From CAZMVY01 sp964569765 (GTDB taxonomy: Bacteria > Planctomycetota > Phycisphaerae > UBA1845 > PWPN01), in assembly GCA_964569765.1 (NCBI GenBank), contig CAZMVY010000001.1:1-64000 (forward strand): a stretch of 64,000 bases of DNA, given 5' to 3'. The position numbers and the translations under genes were made by a program. The notes beneath the pieces were generated by a model. That model was not told where the DNA came from. It worked only from the letters and a program-made list of their open reading frames with translations, and made no database searches. Of this stretch, positions 1 to 8,973 are shown in pieces. Each line of letters opens with the position of its first letter. Within the stretch, counting starts at the first letter, position 1.

Positions 1-119
1 TGGGCATGGCACCCGCGCGTTCTCCGTTCCCGCCGATGCTGTCACGGACCCCCGCCAACCGGTGTGGCAGGCGATGGCTGTGCGCGGTACTATTTCGCCG
101 GAAACACGGAGGTTTACGC

Positions 120-1496
120 ATGAAGCTGACGATTGCCCTGTTGTCCGTCGCACTCGGCGCGTCGATCGCGGCCGCCGCCGACCGTCCGAACATCCTCTTC
201 ATTCTCGCCGACGATGTGGGCCAGGAATGGCTCAGTTGTTACGGCGGAGAGCACAAGACCCCGAACCTCGACTCGCTTGCCGCAGGCGGCGTGCGGTTTG
301 AAACGGCGTGGGCCACCCCGCTCTGCACGCCGACTCGGCACGAGCTGCTCACCGGGCGGTACCCCTTCCGCACCGGCTGGACCACGCACTGGGACACGCC
401 CCGCTGGGGCGGCCAGTACTTCGACTGGAACCGCGAGGTCACCTTCGCCCGCATGCTCCGCGATGCCGGTTACGCCACCGCCATCGCCGGAAAGTGGCAG
501 ATCAACGACCTCCGTGCGCAGCCGGACGCGCTCGATCGGCACGGCTTCGACGAGCATTGCGTCTGGCCCGGCGTCGAGGCAGGCAACCCGCAGAGCGAGG
601 CCCGCTATTTCGATCCCTTTATGCAGATCAACGGCAAGCGCGGGATCCAGAAGGGCCGGTTCGGTCCCGACGTATGCCGCGAGTTTCTGATCGACTTCAT
701 GAAGCGTAACCGGAGTCAGCCCTTTCTTGCGTACTACCCGATGCTGCTGGCGCACAGCCCCATGACAAAGACGCCGCACAATCTCGACACCGGTGCGAAG
801 GGTGCCGCTCTGTTCCCGGGGATGATCGACTACATCGACTTCGAGGTGGGCGATCTGGTCAAGGCCCTCGACGACCTGAAGATTCGCGAGAAGACAATCG
901 TCTTCTTCGCCGGGGATAACGGCTCGCCCGGGTTGACCGTGCGCATGAAGGGCCGTGAGGTCACCGGAGGGAAGAACAAGCTCACCGAAGCGGGCATCTG
1001 CATGCCCTTCCTCGTGAACGGCCCCGGCCGCATCCTCGCCGGCCGCACGACCGACGAGCTCATCGACTTCAGCGACGTCTTCCCCACCCTTGCCGAGCTG
1101 ACCGGCAGCAAGCTGCCGAAGGGCGTGATCCTCGACGGGCGGTCGTTCGTCTCCTTCATCACGGACAAGCCGCGCACCGGGCCGGCACGCGCCTGGATCT
1201 ACTCGCAGTACGGACCGGCCCGCGTGATCCGCGACAAGCGGTACAAGCTCTACTCCGACGGCCGGTTCTACGACCTTCAGATGGACCCCGGTGAGCGGTT
1301 CGACCTGGCCGACAGCGACAACCCCGACGTGATTACGAGTTCTCAGCGGCTGATGAAGGTTCTGAAATCCCTTCCGGCCGACGCGAGGCTCCCGTTCGAG
1401 CCTCGTAAGCCGCCGGAGCCGGAGCGCAAAGGCCGGCGTGAGCGGGCGAACGAAACGCCGATGGGTGAGGTCAAGGACCCCGGCGACCTGCGGTAG
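120..1496 (+). CDS. Secreted sulfatase (formylglycine type)
   Basis: This is a type I sulfatase that probably removes sulfate esters from sulfated glycans outside the cytoplasm. The ATG at 120 is chosen because GGAGG lies 7-11 bases upstream and a signal peptide follows at once (about residues 1-20, ending near AAAADRP); the frame is open further upstream but without a signal peptide. The N-terminal metal-site motif NILFILADD is present. The activation signature CTPTR is at Cys69-Arg73, so the cysteine would be converted to formylglycine by an anaerobic or aerobic maturase not seen in this window. A second metal-site motif, FFAGDNGSPG, lies mid-protein. The length (458 aa) is normal for the family. 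The substrate cannot be read from sequence. The following gene lies about 100 bases downstream on the same strand, so the two may be co-transcribed. Confidence 0.93.
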   Translation: MKLTIALLSVALGASIAAAADRPNILFILADDVGQEWLSCYGGEHKTPNLDSLAAGGVRFETAWATPLCTPTRHELLTGRYPFRTGWTTHWDTPRWGGQYFDWNREVTFARMLRDAGYATAIAGKWQINDLRAQPDALDRHGFDEHCVWPGVEAGNPQSEARYFDPFMQINGKRGIQKGRFGPDVCREFLIDFMKRNRSQPFLAYYPMLLAHSPMTKTPHNLDTGAKGAALFPGMIDYIDFEVGDLVKALDDLKIREKTIVFFAGDNGSPGLTVRMKGREVTGGKNKLTEAGICMPFLVNGPGRILAGRTTDELIDFSDVFPTLAELTGSKLPKGVILDGRSFVSFITDKPRTGPARAWIYSQYGPARVIRDKRYKLYSDGRFYDLQMDPGERFDLADSDNPDVITSSQRLMKVLKSLPADARLPFEPRKPPEPERKGRRERANETPMGEVKDPGDLR

Positions 1497-1599
1497 GCCG
1501 GGTTCGCGCAACGTAAGGTGGGCGCCGCGCCTGCCGCCCAGGTGGCGCCACAGTGGTCAGGTTGTCTGTACAGGTAGTTCACGCGGGAGAGTCACTGCC

Positions 1600-3093
1600 A
1601 TGTGTGAATCGTGTGGGGCACCCCTTCTGGATCGCCGTGAGTTCCTGGTCACCGCCGGCACGCTCGGGACGGCGGCCGCGCTCGGCGCGCGAGCGATGGC
1701 CGGACAGCCGGAGACAATGCCCGCAACTCCGTTGCCGGAGCGTGAAAAGAAGCCCCCGAGGGTCCTCGTCGCCTTCCTGTATCCCCCGGCCGACGTCGTG
1801 AACGAAGGCCGGATGGAGGATTCGTGGCGGAAGTACAACTGGTTCACGTGGCCGGGCAACCAGTTCGAGCCGGAGCAGCAGGAGCGAAAGTTCACGGCGA
1901 GAATCCGGGAGATCGCGGAGAGGCTCGGCGTCGTCGTCGAGTTTCAGCCCCGGGCCATCTACCAGGAGGCGAAGGTCAGAGAGTTCGTCGCGACGGCCAG
2001 GGCTGCGAAGCCCGACGCCGTGCTGATCGTCAACTTCTGGAACACGTTCTCCAGATGGTCGCACACGATGGCGACAGAGTCCGGGGCGCCGACGGCGATC
2101 GTCTACCACTCGCTCGGCTCGAACCACCAACTGCCGCCGGATTACCTGCGAAACGCGGAAGGGCTCTACTACATCCACTCCGTCGAGAACTGGGAGGAGA
2201 TCGCACGCGGCCTGTGCGCCGTGCGGGCGAAGAAGATGCTGGCGCAAAGCCGGCTGCTGCGCGTGTCGGGACGGGTGAGGTCACCGATGCGAGAGATGGA
2301 AAAGCGGCTCGGAACCGAGATCGTTGAGGTGCCGGCCGAGGAGTTCAACGCGACGTTCGACGGCATCGCCGACGACGAGGCGCTCGTCCGCGAGGCCATG
2401 GATTTCAAGAAACGCGCGGCGCGGGTCATGGACGTGGAGGACAGGTACTTTGTGGACGGGATGCGGGCGCATCGCGCCGTGGCGGAAATGCGGCGGCGGT
2501 ACGGCGCCGACGCAATCACGATCGAGTGCCTCCAGCTCAAGCACCGCAAGCCGTGTCTGAGCTTCGCCACGAACAACGGCGCGCTGATCCCGTCCGGCTG
2601 CGAGAACGATCTGAACGCCTCCCTCACACTCATGCTGGGGCGCTGGCTGCTGGATCGCGGCGGCTTTCAGCACAATCCGGAGTTCGACACGAGCGAGAAC
2701 CGGTACTTCGGCGCGCACTGCACGTGCGCCTGGAAGCTGCACGGTCCCGACAGCCCGTCGCAGGACTATTTTGTGCGGCCGTTCTTCCACCAGTTGCCCA
2801 GGACGGCGGCCCTCGATGTGCAGTGGACGCCCGGCGAGAAGGTCATCCTCGCGAAGTATCGATCGGAGGAAGGCATACTTTCGTGCTGGACCGGCACGGT
2901 GATCGAATCGCCGACCTCGCCGCCGACGGGCGGCTGCGCGACACGGGTGCTGATGAACATCGACGGGGTGGACGACGTGTGCAAGGTGTACGCCGGACCG
3001 CACCCGGTCCTCTTCTGCGGCGAGCGCGGCGACGCGCGGCGACTCAAGGCGTTCGCGCGGATGTATCGGCTGACGCTCCAGGGCAACGTGTAA
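1600..3093 (+). CDS. Tat-exported L-fucose isomerase-like protein
   Basis: The predicted protein (497 aa) starts at the ATG at 1600 and carries a twin-arginine signal (DRREFLVTAG, about residues 11-20, then an Ala-rich stretch). The body resembles the L-fucose/L-arabinose isomerase superfamily: an N-terminal Rossmann-like half and a C-terminal region with the metal-site-like elements IECLQLKH, SGCENDLNASLTL and EFDTSENRYFGAHC. Proteins of this clade are usually annotated as fucose isomerase-related or hypothetical, and their activity is not established. Known sugar isomerases of this fold act in the cytoplasm, so a Tat signal is unusual. The frame is open upstream to 1438, but that extension lacks the signal architecture. 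Its position between a sulfatase and a xylose-isomerase-type gene suggests sugar catabolism. The fold call is fairly secure; the reaction is not. Confidence 0.72.
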   Translation: MCESCGAPLLDRREFLVTAGTLGTAAALGARAMAGQPETMPATPLPEREKKPPRVLVAFLYPPADVVNEGRMEDSWRKYNWFTWPGNQFEPEQQERKFTARIREIAERLGVVVEFQPRAIYQEAKVREFVATARAAKPDAVLIVNFWNTFSRWSHTMATESGAPTAIVYHSLGSNHQLPPDYLRNAEGLYYIHSVENWEEIARGLCAVRAKKMLAQSRLLRVSGRVRSPMREMEKRLGTEIVEVPAEEFNATFDGIADDEALVREAMDFKKRAARVMDVEDRYFVDGMRAHRAVAEMRRRYGADAITIECLQLKHRKPCLSFATNNGALIPSGCENDLNASLTLMLGRWLLDRGGFQHNPEFDTSENRYFGAHCTCAWKLHGPDSPSQDYFVRPFFHQLPRTAALDVQWTPGEKVILAKYRSEEGILSCWTGTVIESPTSPPTGGCATRVLMNIDGVDDVCKVYAGPHPVLFCGERGDARRLKAFARMYRLTLQGNV

Positions 3094-3263
3094 GGATCTC
3101 CGGCGCCCGTTCGACGCGACTCGTCCGGTGCGAAACCGCTCCGGCGAAGAGAGTATCCTCACACCGAAGACGGCACTGGAACAGTTCCGGCCGATCCGGT
3201 ACAAGTGTAGCCGGCGCGGCGCGGTGCCCGCCGTAAGGCAGCTTGAAGATGGAGGATGACTCT

Positions 3264-4304
3264 GTGGCCACACTCACGAAATACCGCTTCTCATTCGGTC
3301 CCTGGAACATCCATGAAGGCGCGGACCCGTTCGGCCCGACGGTCCGCCAACCGATCAGCTTTTCGAAGAAGCTCAAGGTCTACAAGAAGCTCGGCTTTGA
3401 CGGCGTGCAGTTTCACGACGATGACGCCGTGCCCGACATCGACACGAAGTCGCCCAGGCAGGTATGCAACGAGGCTCGCCGGGTCCGTCGGATGCTCGAC
3501 AACGAGGGCCTCGAAGCCGAGTTCGTCGCTCCGCGCCTGTGGGAAAGCCCGATGACAATCGACGGCGGCTACACCAGCTACGACCCGAAGTGCCGCAAAT
3601 ATGCGAGCACGCGTTCGCTCCAGACGAGCGACATCGCCAACGAGCTCGGCACGCACAAGATCGGCCTCTGGCTCGCCCGCGAAGGGACGTACATTCGCGA
3701 ATCCAAGAACGCCCGGGAGGCCTATCAGCGACTGCTTGATGCCATCAACATGATGCTCGATCACGACCCGCAGGTGCTCATCCTCATCGAACCGAAGCCC
3801 AACGAGCCTATGGACCATGCCTACGTGCCCACGATCGGCCATGCGATCGCCATGGCGTACGAGACGAAGGATCCGGGCCGTGTCGGCGGGCTTATCGAGA
3901 CCGCCCACGCCCTGCTGGCCGGCCTCGACCCGTCCGACGAGATGGCCTTCGCCCTGCAGCACAAGAAGCTCTGGAGCGTTCACCTGAACGATCAGAACGG
4001 TCTGAAGTTTGATCAGGACAAGAGCTTCGGCGCCGCGAATCTCCGTGCGGCGTTCAATCAGGTCCGCGTGCTTGAGGAGGGCGGCTTCGGCCGCAACGGA
4101 GAGTTCGTCGGCCTCGACGTAAAGGTCATGCGCACGCAGAAGCAGGCGAACAACACGGCCCACCTGGCCAACAGCAAGCGGTTCTTCGAGCTGCTCCTGC
4201 ACAAGGTGCGAACGTTCGACCGCCGTGCCGAGGCGAAGCTCATCGCTGCCCGCGACTACGAGGGCCTCGAACGCCTCGTGATCGAGCACCTGCTCGGGGC
4301 ATAA
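3264..4304 (+). CDS. Xylose isomerase-type TIM-barrel protein
   Basis: This 346-residue protein belongs to the xylose isomerase-like TIM-barrel superfamily and resembles the short xylose isomerase proteins of Planctomycetota. It would interconvert an aldose and a ketose in the cytoplasm using two divalent metals. Visible elements are the N-terminal block YRFSFGPWNIHEGADPFG, the segment DGVQFHDDD carrying an active-site His, the Glu/Lys block LILIEPKPNEP, the His in GLIETAHALLAG, and the Asp/His cluster KLWSVHLNDQNG. The start is set at the GTG at 3264 because GGAGG at 3251-3255 leaves an 8-base spacer; an in-frame ATG at 3249 would overlap that site. It is convergent with the next gene, with 42 bases between the stops. 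Xylose is the obvious substrate, but related proteins accept other aldoses. Confidence 0.85.
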   Translation: MATLTKYRFSFGPWNIHEGADPFGPTVRQPISFSKKLKVYKKLGFDGVQFHDDDAVPDIDTKSPRQVCNEARRVRRMLDNEGLEAEFVAPRLWESPMTIDGGYTSYDPKCRKYASTRSLQTSDIANELGTHKIGLWLAREGTYIRESKNAREAYQRLLDAINMMLDHDPQVLILIEPKPNEPMDHAYVPTIGHAIAMAYETKDPGRVGGLIETAHALLAGLDPSDEMAFALQHKKLWSVHLNDQNGLKFDQDKSFGAANLRAAFNQVRVLEEGGFGRNGEFVGLDVKVMRTQKQANNTAHLANSKRFFELLLHKVRTFDRRAEAKLIAARDYEGLERLVIEHLLGA

Positions 4305-4346
4305 CGGCACGGTTCCTCGCACCCTCGGCCGGGCGGCGGGCCGCGA

Positions 4347-5093
4347 TCAGAGGCCCAAGAGGCGCCGGGCGTTGCCGGCGGAGACCGCTTCTCGTACGGT
4401 ATCGTTCACCTTCGCCGAGGTCAGCTTGGCGACATTGCACGCAGGGTAGTGCAGCGGCATGCCCGTGCCGAACAGCACGCGGTGGGCGCCGACCGCCTCG
4501 ACGGTCCGCCGCAGCGCTTCGAGGGCCTGCATGCACGTCAGCTCGATCGCGACGTTCGGACACCTTTGCATCACGATCACGGCAGCCCGGAATTCCGTGA
4601 GATAGTTCGGCCCGCTGAGGATGAATTGTGCCGCCGGGTGTCGCTCGGCGAGCGCGCCGATTCCTTCGATCGGGTACGTGGCGAAGCGGAAGTTCATCAT
4701 CGGCCGTGTGCAGACGATCGCCGGAATGTGAAGCTCTGCGGCCGCCTCGCACACCTCGTCAGCGAACGGATCGTACAACCGGTAGGCGTGGAGCAGCGGA
4801 TACAGGCGCACACCGCGAAACCCCTGCTCCGCCAGCGCCCGAAGCTCCGCGGCCCCGCCGCCGTTCATTGGACTGAGCACCGCAAGGGGCGTCAGCCGAT
4901 CCCCGTGCGCCCGGGCCGCCGCCAGCGTCTCCGCGTTCGCCTCCCGCCGCTCGCCGTACATCCCGCGGAGCGACGTAATCGCCGCGCGATCGATCCCGTG
5001 CCGATCCATGAGGCGCAGCACATCCTCGATGCCCGAATGCCGCAACGGCCAGAACTGCCACGGTCCGAAGAATGCGTTGATGTCGAACCGCAT
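4347..5093 (-). CDS. Amidohydrolase_2-fold protein lacking metal ligands
   Basis: This is a 248-residue TIM-barrel protein of the amidohydrolase 2 superfamily, a tandem paralogue of the gene just upstream (2 bases between stop and start). Family metal sites seen in the partner are absent here. The N-terminal HxH is replaced (FDINAFFG), the mid-protein AHMAG His is replaced (LSGPNYL), and the C-terminal GSDMPL Asp becomes Gly (FGTGMPL). Overall length and strand order look intact, and there is no frameshift, so the gene is not decayed. A clade of planctomycete amidohydrolase-like proteins beginning FDxN is known, which argues that the loss is ancient. It may be a pseudoenzyme partner or may use different chemistry. 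It is the last gene of the long minus-strand run that starts near 15.1 kb. Confidence 0.8.
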   Translation of the reverse strand: MRFDINAFFGPWQFWPLRHSGIEDVLRLMDRHGIDRAAITSLRGMYGERREANAETLAAARAHGDRLTPLAVLSPMNGGGAAELRALAEQGFRGVRLYPLLHAYRLYDPFADEVCEAAAELHIPAIVCTRPMMNFRFATYPIEGIGALAERHPAAQFILSGPNYLTEFRAAVIVMQRCPNVAIELTCMQALEALRRTVEAVGAHRVLFGTGMPLHYPACNVAKLTSAKVNDTVREAVSAGNARRLLGL

Positions 5094-5095
5094 CG

Positions 5096-5827
5096 CTATA
5101 GCCCCAGCAGACGCTCCAGATTCCCGCCCAGAATCAGCCGCTTCGCCTCTGCCGGTATCGCGGCGGCCTCCACCTTCGCCCGCTGCACCCAGGGATCAAG
5201 CAACGGCATGTCCGAACCGAACAGAATCCTCTCGGGGCCCAGCCGCTCGACCGCATGCTCCAGCATCCCGTCATCCATCTGCGACGTGGCCGTATCGAGA
5301 TACAGGTTCGCGTGCCGCTCCGCCACCTCGACCGCCAGATGCCAGTTGCCGAACGCGTACGGTTGTCCCGCCATATGTGCCATCACCAGCTTCACATCCG
5401 GCACGTGTCGCAGGAGATGGTCGCACTCGCCGGGTGTCAGGTGTCCGAGGACCACCAGCCCCAGCTCTGCCGCCGTTTCCAGCACGGGGTACGTCCACGC
5501 CTCCGTGACGGGCGCCTCCGGATGCGAGTAGAGCTTGACGCCCCGCACCCCGTACCTCTCGACGCAGCGCCGCACCTCGGCCACGGCCGCCGCTCCATAC
5601 CGCGGCGAGGGAATCGTTGCATAACCGAACAGCCGGTCGCCATGCCGCGCCAGTTCCGTGCCGAGCCGGTCGTTACCTTCTCGCATGTCATGCCACAGCG
5701 CCGTTACGTGCGTCACGAAAAGACGATCGACGCCGACCTCGTCCGCCAGGGCAATCAGCATGTCCGCCGTCGCATCGATCTGGAGAAACTGCGACGTTCC
5801 GATATGTACGTGTCCGTCAATGATCAT
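5096..5827 (-). CDS. Amidohydrolase 2 family metal-dependent hydrolase
   Basis: This 243-residue cytoplasmic TIM-barrel protein is a likely metal-dependent hydrolase or decarboxylase of the amidohydrolase 2 family. The metal-binding pattern is complete: DGHVHIG at the N-terminus (His6, His8), a His in VVLGHLTPGE, a His in KLVMAHMAG, and the Asp in LFGSDMPLLDP. The substrate is unknown. In this family lactones, aromatic acids and dicarboxylic sugar derivatives are typical, and the sugar-catabolic neighbours make a lactone hydrolase a reasonable guess. It lies 49 bases downstream of the DUF4861 gene and 2 bases upstream of its ligand-less twin, so all three are probably on one transcript. The pairing of an intact and a degenerate copy is the notable feature. 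Confidence 0.85.
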   Translation of the reverse strand: MIIDGHVHIGTSQFLQIDATADMLIALADEVGVDRLFVTHVTALWHDMREGNDRLGTELARHGDRLFGYATIPSPRYGAAAVAEVRRCVERYGVRGVKLYSHPEAPVTEAWTYPVLETAAELGLVVLGHLTPGECDHLLRHVPDVKLVMAHMAGQPYAFGNWHLAVEVAERHANLYLDTATSQMDDGMLEHAVERLGPERILFGSDMPLLDPWVQRAKVEAAAIPAEAKRLILGGNLERLLGL

Positions 5828-5876
5828 CGACGCTCACGAGTCGACGGCCGGGCGAGGCCGGTACGGCATAGCCGTT

Positions 5877-8801
5877 TCAATGTTCCGCCCGCCGCTCCGT
5901 GCTTTCGCCGGCCGGCTTCGCCGCCTCTGGCGGCACGATTTCCACTTCGATCGGACTCCGCCACGAAAGTGCCAGCCGCTTCAGTTCTCCATACCAGTCG
6001 TCGATCGTCGGGCATCGCGGATACTGTCGCCCGCGAAGCCAGTCCGCCTGGATGACATAGGCCAGTTCACGGCCCACCTGCGCCCGCAGCCGGACCCTGC
6101 GCTCACCGGGCAACTCGACCACGCCGGCGAATACCTCCGGCTCGAAGATCAGCCCCATCCCGATCGTACCGATGACCGTCGTCTGCCGCCCCCAGGTCGC
6201 AAAGACCCCCGCGTTAGCGTCCACAATCATTCGCTCGTCGCGCAAGCGCGTGAAGCCCGGCGCCAGGCACACCGGATCCGACGTCGCCGGCCCGCTCACG
6301 AGCACGCGCACCGGTGACTCCTGCCGTCCTGCGACGGCCATGCAGCGGACGCGCACCTTGTACGGCCCGACCTTGTCCGCCGTGAACTCGATCGCCGCAC
6401 GCACGGGGCCTTCGGCAAGGGCCCTCTTCGTGAACTCGATCGTCCCCTTGCCCTCCGGGGTCTGTACGGGGTATTCCCGCTCACCGACGTACAGCGTCAG
6501 GCCGCCCAGCCCAGGGCCCGCCCCCACATTCAGCGCGTCGATGCCCCACTCCGTCTCGTCGTGGTAGCTCTGGCGGCCGATCGTCGGCAGAATCAGCCGA
6601 TCGACCTTCTTTCCGAAGAAGTCAAACTGTCCCCAGTACACCCGGTAGCAGATCCGCTCGGATTCCCACCCGATGTTCGGCGGTATCCAGTCCTGCGCGG
6701 TCGCCGTCCGGTTCACAAAGGGCGGCCGGGCTTCGTCCTTCGTCGCACGGCTCAACCAGTACGTCTCGCTTCCTCCGGGATCCAGCGAAGCCGTGAAGCA
6801 CAGTTCCTCGCGATCGTCCGGCCCGGCCCTGTCCACCTGGTGCGGAATCCGCCGCCAGGCCAGCCATCGATTCCCGGCCAGCACGGCCACATCGCCCGGT
6901 TGGAAATCCGTCGCCGCCTTGCGGAGGGCCTCCGTGCTCACCGCCACCAGCTCGCCCTCGCGCAGAATATCTGCCGTGTTCACAAGGCGGACGCCGAGTC
7001 TCTCAATCGCTCCCTCGTCCGGCCCGGCCGGCCCGGCCGGAGTTTGCGGCAGGCCTGTGTGAATGGCCTCCCGGATCCATCGCGCCGTTGCCGTGAAGTC
7101 GCCCGCCGCGTAGAGTTTCCGCAGCTTCGAAACCTGTTCCGTGTCCGGCAACAGTTTCTCCAACCGGATGTAGTACCGATCCCGCACGAGATCCTGATAG
7201 TATCGGGCGGTATTGCGGCTCGCCCGCATCCGCTCGCCGACGCGATGCTCCGGCAGGAAACCCGCGAGTTTTTCCGCATAAAACTGTTCGACGGCGTCCA
7301 GCGTGAAGACCGGCTCCTTCGCGTGCAGCACCGCCTTCATCAGGTCGATGAGCATCTGGTTGTCCGCCAGAGCCGTCGCCAGAGCCGCACGGTATGTGTC
7401 GGCGATGCAACCCTCCTCCAACGGTACATCGTCCACCTTCGGCGGCTCGCGATACAGGATCAGTTCCGGCTCGCCGGTGGCATCCATGTCGATCTCCCGG
7501 ACCTCGAGAACTCCATCCGCATCGATGTCGCGGAACGTGTATCGCATATCGATCTTGTGATCGAGGTCGTAGTCCACGTCGATCCAGGCCTCATCGGCCC
7601 CGCGGAGGTGAATCCGATGATCCGCCGGATCGTAATAGAGCCGCGTGGGCCCGTCCGGAACCAGGTCCAGTTCGTTTCGCTTGTTGGTCGGGCCGCACGT
7701 CGGCCCGCCAATCCCCGGAAAGTTCTTTGAAGGGTGCGCAATGACGCCTTCCCACCGCAGATGCGGGTCGCGCTCATAATCCCCGTCGGTGTTCAGATCG
7801 TTCTCGTCCCATGTCAGCAGCGTCCGCGCCCACTGCGTCCGATTGACGAATTGCCGGGCTCGGTCGTGCGCGAGATACGGCCCGGTCGGAATCCCGCGGA
7901 TCCGTGTTGCCGTGCACCATAACGGATCAGGCCGAAGGCGCGACTTGCCGGGCGTGGGCGACTTCTCGCCGAGCGTGTGACCCGGCGCCAGCGACGTCAG
8001 CGAGAAATCGTAATGGTGCGGCATCGTCCGGCAGCTTCCATTGTCCGCGTCGAAGCTGTACCGGATCGACTCGATCTGCTCCGCCTTGCCGCTGATCCGG
8101 AGGACGACCTCCGACTCCCCGTCGCCGTCCGTGTCGTAGAAGAGAAACGGATTCTCGAAGATCGGCTCCCATCGCACGGCGCCGGGCGACAGAGCAAACA
8201 GGCAGAACATCTCGTCGCCGCCGAAGTGCGTTCGCCACTGGCAATCCGCCTGCCGGTATGTGTAGTTCACGTCGTACCAGACCCGGTTGCGGTCGGCGAG
8301 ATCCCAGTCCCACCAGACGCGCAGCGCATCGGCGCCCATGTAACGGTCGTTCGGCGAAAAGAAGAAGATCCCCATCTCGTCCACGTCTCCGTCACCGTCG
8401 TCATCTTGATAGGAGATTACGGAATCCACCGTGCCGTCCGCGTGCCAGTCGGCAAGGTAGAGATCCGCGTCCTGGTCCGGTTCGCCTCCCTTCACGAGAT
8501 CTCCGTCTTCGTCAATCACCCGGACGAGAATCGGCCGGCACTGTTCCTGATGCCGCGAGTCCGTGTCGATGAACCAGACCTCGGCCGGACGCTCCGCGGT
8601 GCGGTCCACATAGTATCGCGTTCCCGGCGCGAGCGACTTCACCTCCGCCACCGTCGCCGGGTCGAGTTTCGCGTAGTCGCCGAACACCCGCTCGAAAAGC
8701 GCCTGCTTCGACGGCGGGTCGGTCGCTGCACCGGCCGCCGTACCGGCCGTGACGAAGATCAGCCAGATCGAGCTTGCGTATGATGTTCCGATCCGCATCA
8801 T
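5877..8801 (-). CDS. Secreted DGD-repeat / DUF4861 protein
   Basis: This is a 974-residue exported protein with an N-terminal signal peptide (about residues 1-26, ending AGAATDPP). Residues about 80-470 are rich in Asp-Gly-Asp segments such as DEDGDLV, DDDGDGDVDEM, DTDGDGESE and DIDADGVLE, which look like Ca2+-binding loops. This half is homologous along its length to the lipoprotein at 13195-15081. Shared landmarks are the DGDG..DEM/EEM segment, the F.FYDT block, the RWEGV block and the RIHL.GA..WI block. From about residue 600 to 950 there is a DUF4861-type domain (WESERICYRVYWGQ, YHDETEWGIDALNVG, GLGGLTLYV). DUF4861 proteins occur in polysaccharide-utilisation loci; their activity is not established. 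The ATG at 8801 is used; an ATG follows it immediately. It sits in the 15.1-4.3 kb operon-like run, between the aminotransferase and the amidohydrolases. Confidence 0.85.
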   Translation of the reverse strand: MMRIGTSYASSIWLIFVTAGTAAGAATDPPSKQALFERVFGDYAKLDPATVAEVKSLAPGTRYYVDRTAERPAEVWFIDTDSRHQEQCRPILVRVIDEDGDLVKGGEPDQDADLYLADWHADGTVDSVISYQDDDGDGDVDEMGIFFFSPNDRYMGADALRVWWDWDLADRNRVWYDVNYTYRQADCQWRTHFGGDEMFCLFALSPGAVRWEPIFENPFLFYDTDGDGESEVVLRISGKAEQIESIRYSFDADNGSCRTMPHHYDFSLTSLAPGHTLGEKSPTPGKSRLRPDPLWCTATRIRGIPTGPYLAHDRARQFVNRTQWARTLLTWDENDLNTDGDYERDPHLRWEGVIAHPSKNFPGIGGPTCGPTNKRNELDLVPDGPTRLYYDPADHRIHLRGADEAWIDVDYDLDHKIDMRYTFRDIDADGVLEVREIDMDATGEPELILYREPPKVDDVPLEEGCIADTYRAALATALADNQMLIDLMKAVLHAKEPVFTLDAVEQFYAEKLAGFLPEHRVGERMRASRNTARYYQDLVRDRYYIRLEKLLPDTEQVSKLRKLYAAGDFTATARWIREAIHTGLPQTPAGPAGPDEGAIERLGVRLVNTADILREGELVAVSTEALRKAATDFQPGDVAVLAGNRWLAWRRIPHQVDRAGPDDREELCFTASLDPGGSETYWLSRATKDEARPPFVNRTATAQDWIPPNIGWESERICYRVYWGQFDFFGKKVDRLILPTIGRQSYHDETEWGIDALNVGAGPGLGGLTLYVGEREYPVQTPEGKGTIEFTKRALAEGPVRAAIEFTADKVGPYKVRVRCMAVAGRQESPVRVLVSGPATSDPVCLAPGFTRLRDERMIVDANAGVFATWGRQTTVIGTIGMGLIFEPEVFAGVVELPGERRVRLRAQVGRELAYVIQADWLRGRQYPRCPTIDDWYGELKRLALSWRSPIEVEIVPPEAAKPAGESTERRAEH

Positions 8802-8973
8802 ATCTGCCCCACAGTATCAATCCCGCACAGTCAGCCTGCGTAGCTTATCGGCGTCCGTGCAGATACGGCCCGCCTCTGGAATTCTCGCGGACCGTGAACG
8901 CTTCAGGAAACAACAGTGCGGATTGCGGGTGTCTATGGCATCCGTGTCCTTCGTCGCACTGTCGCCTCGGCGC

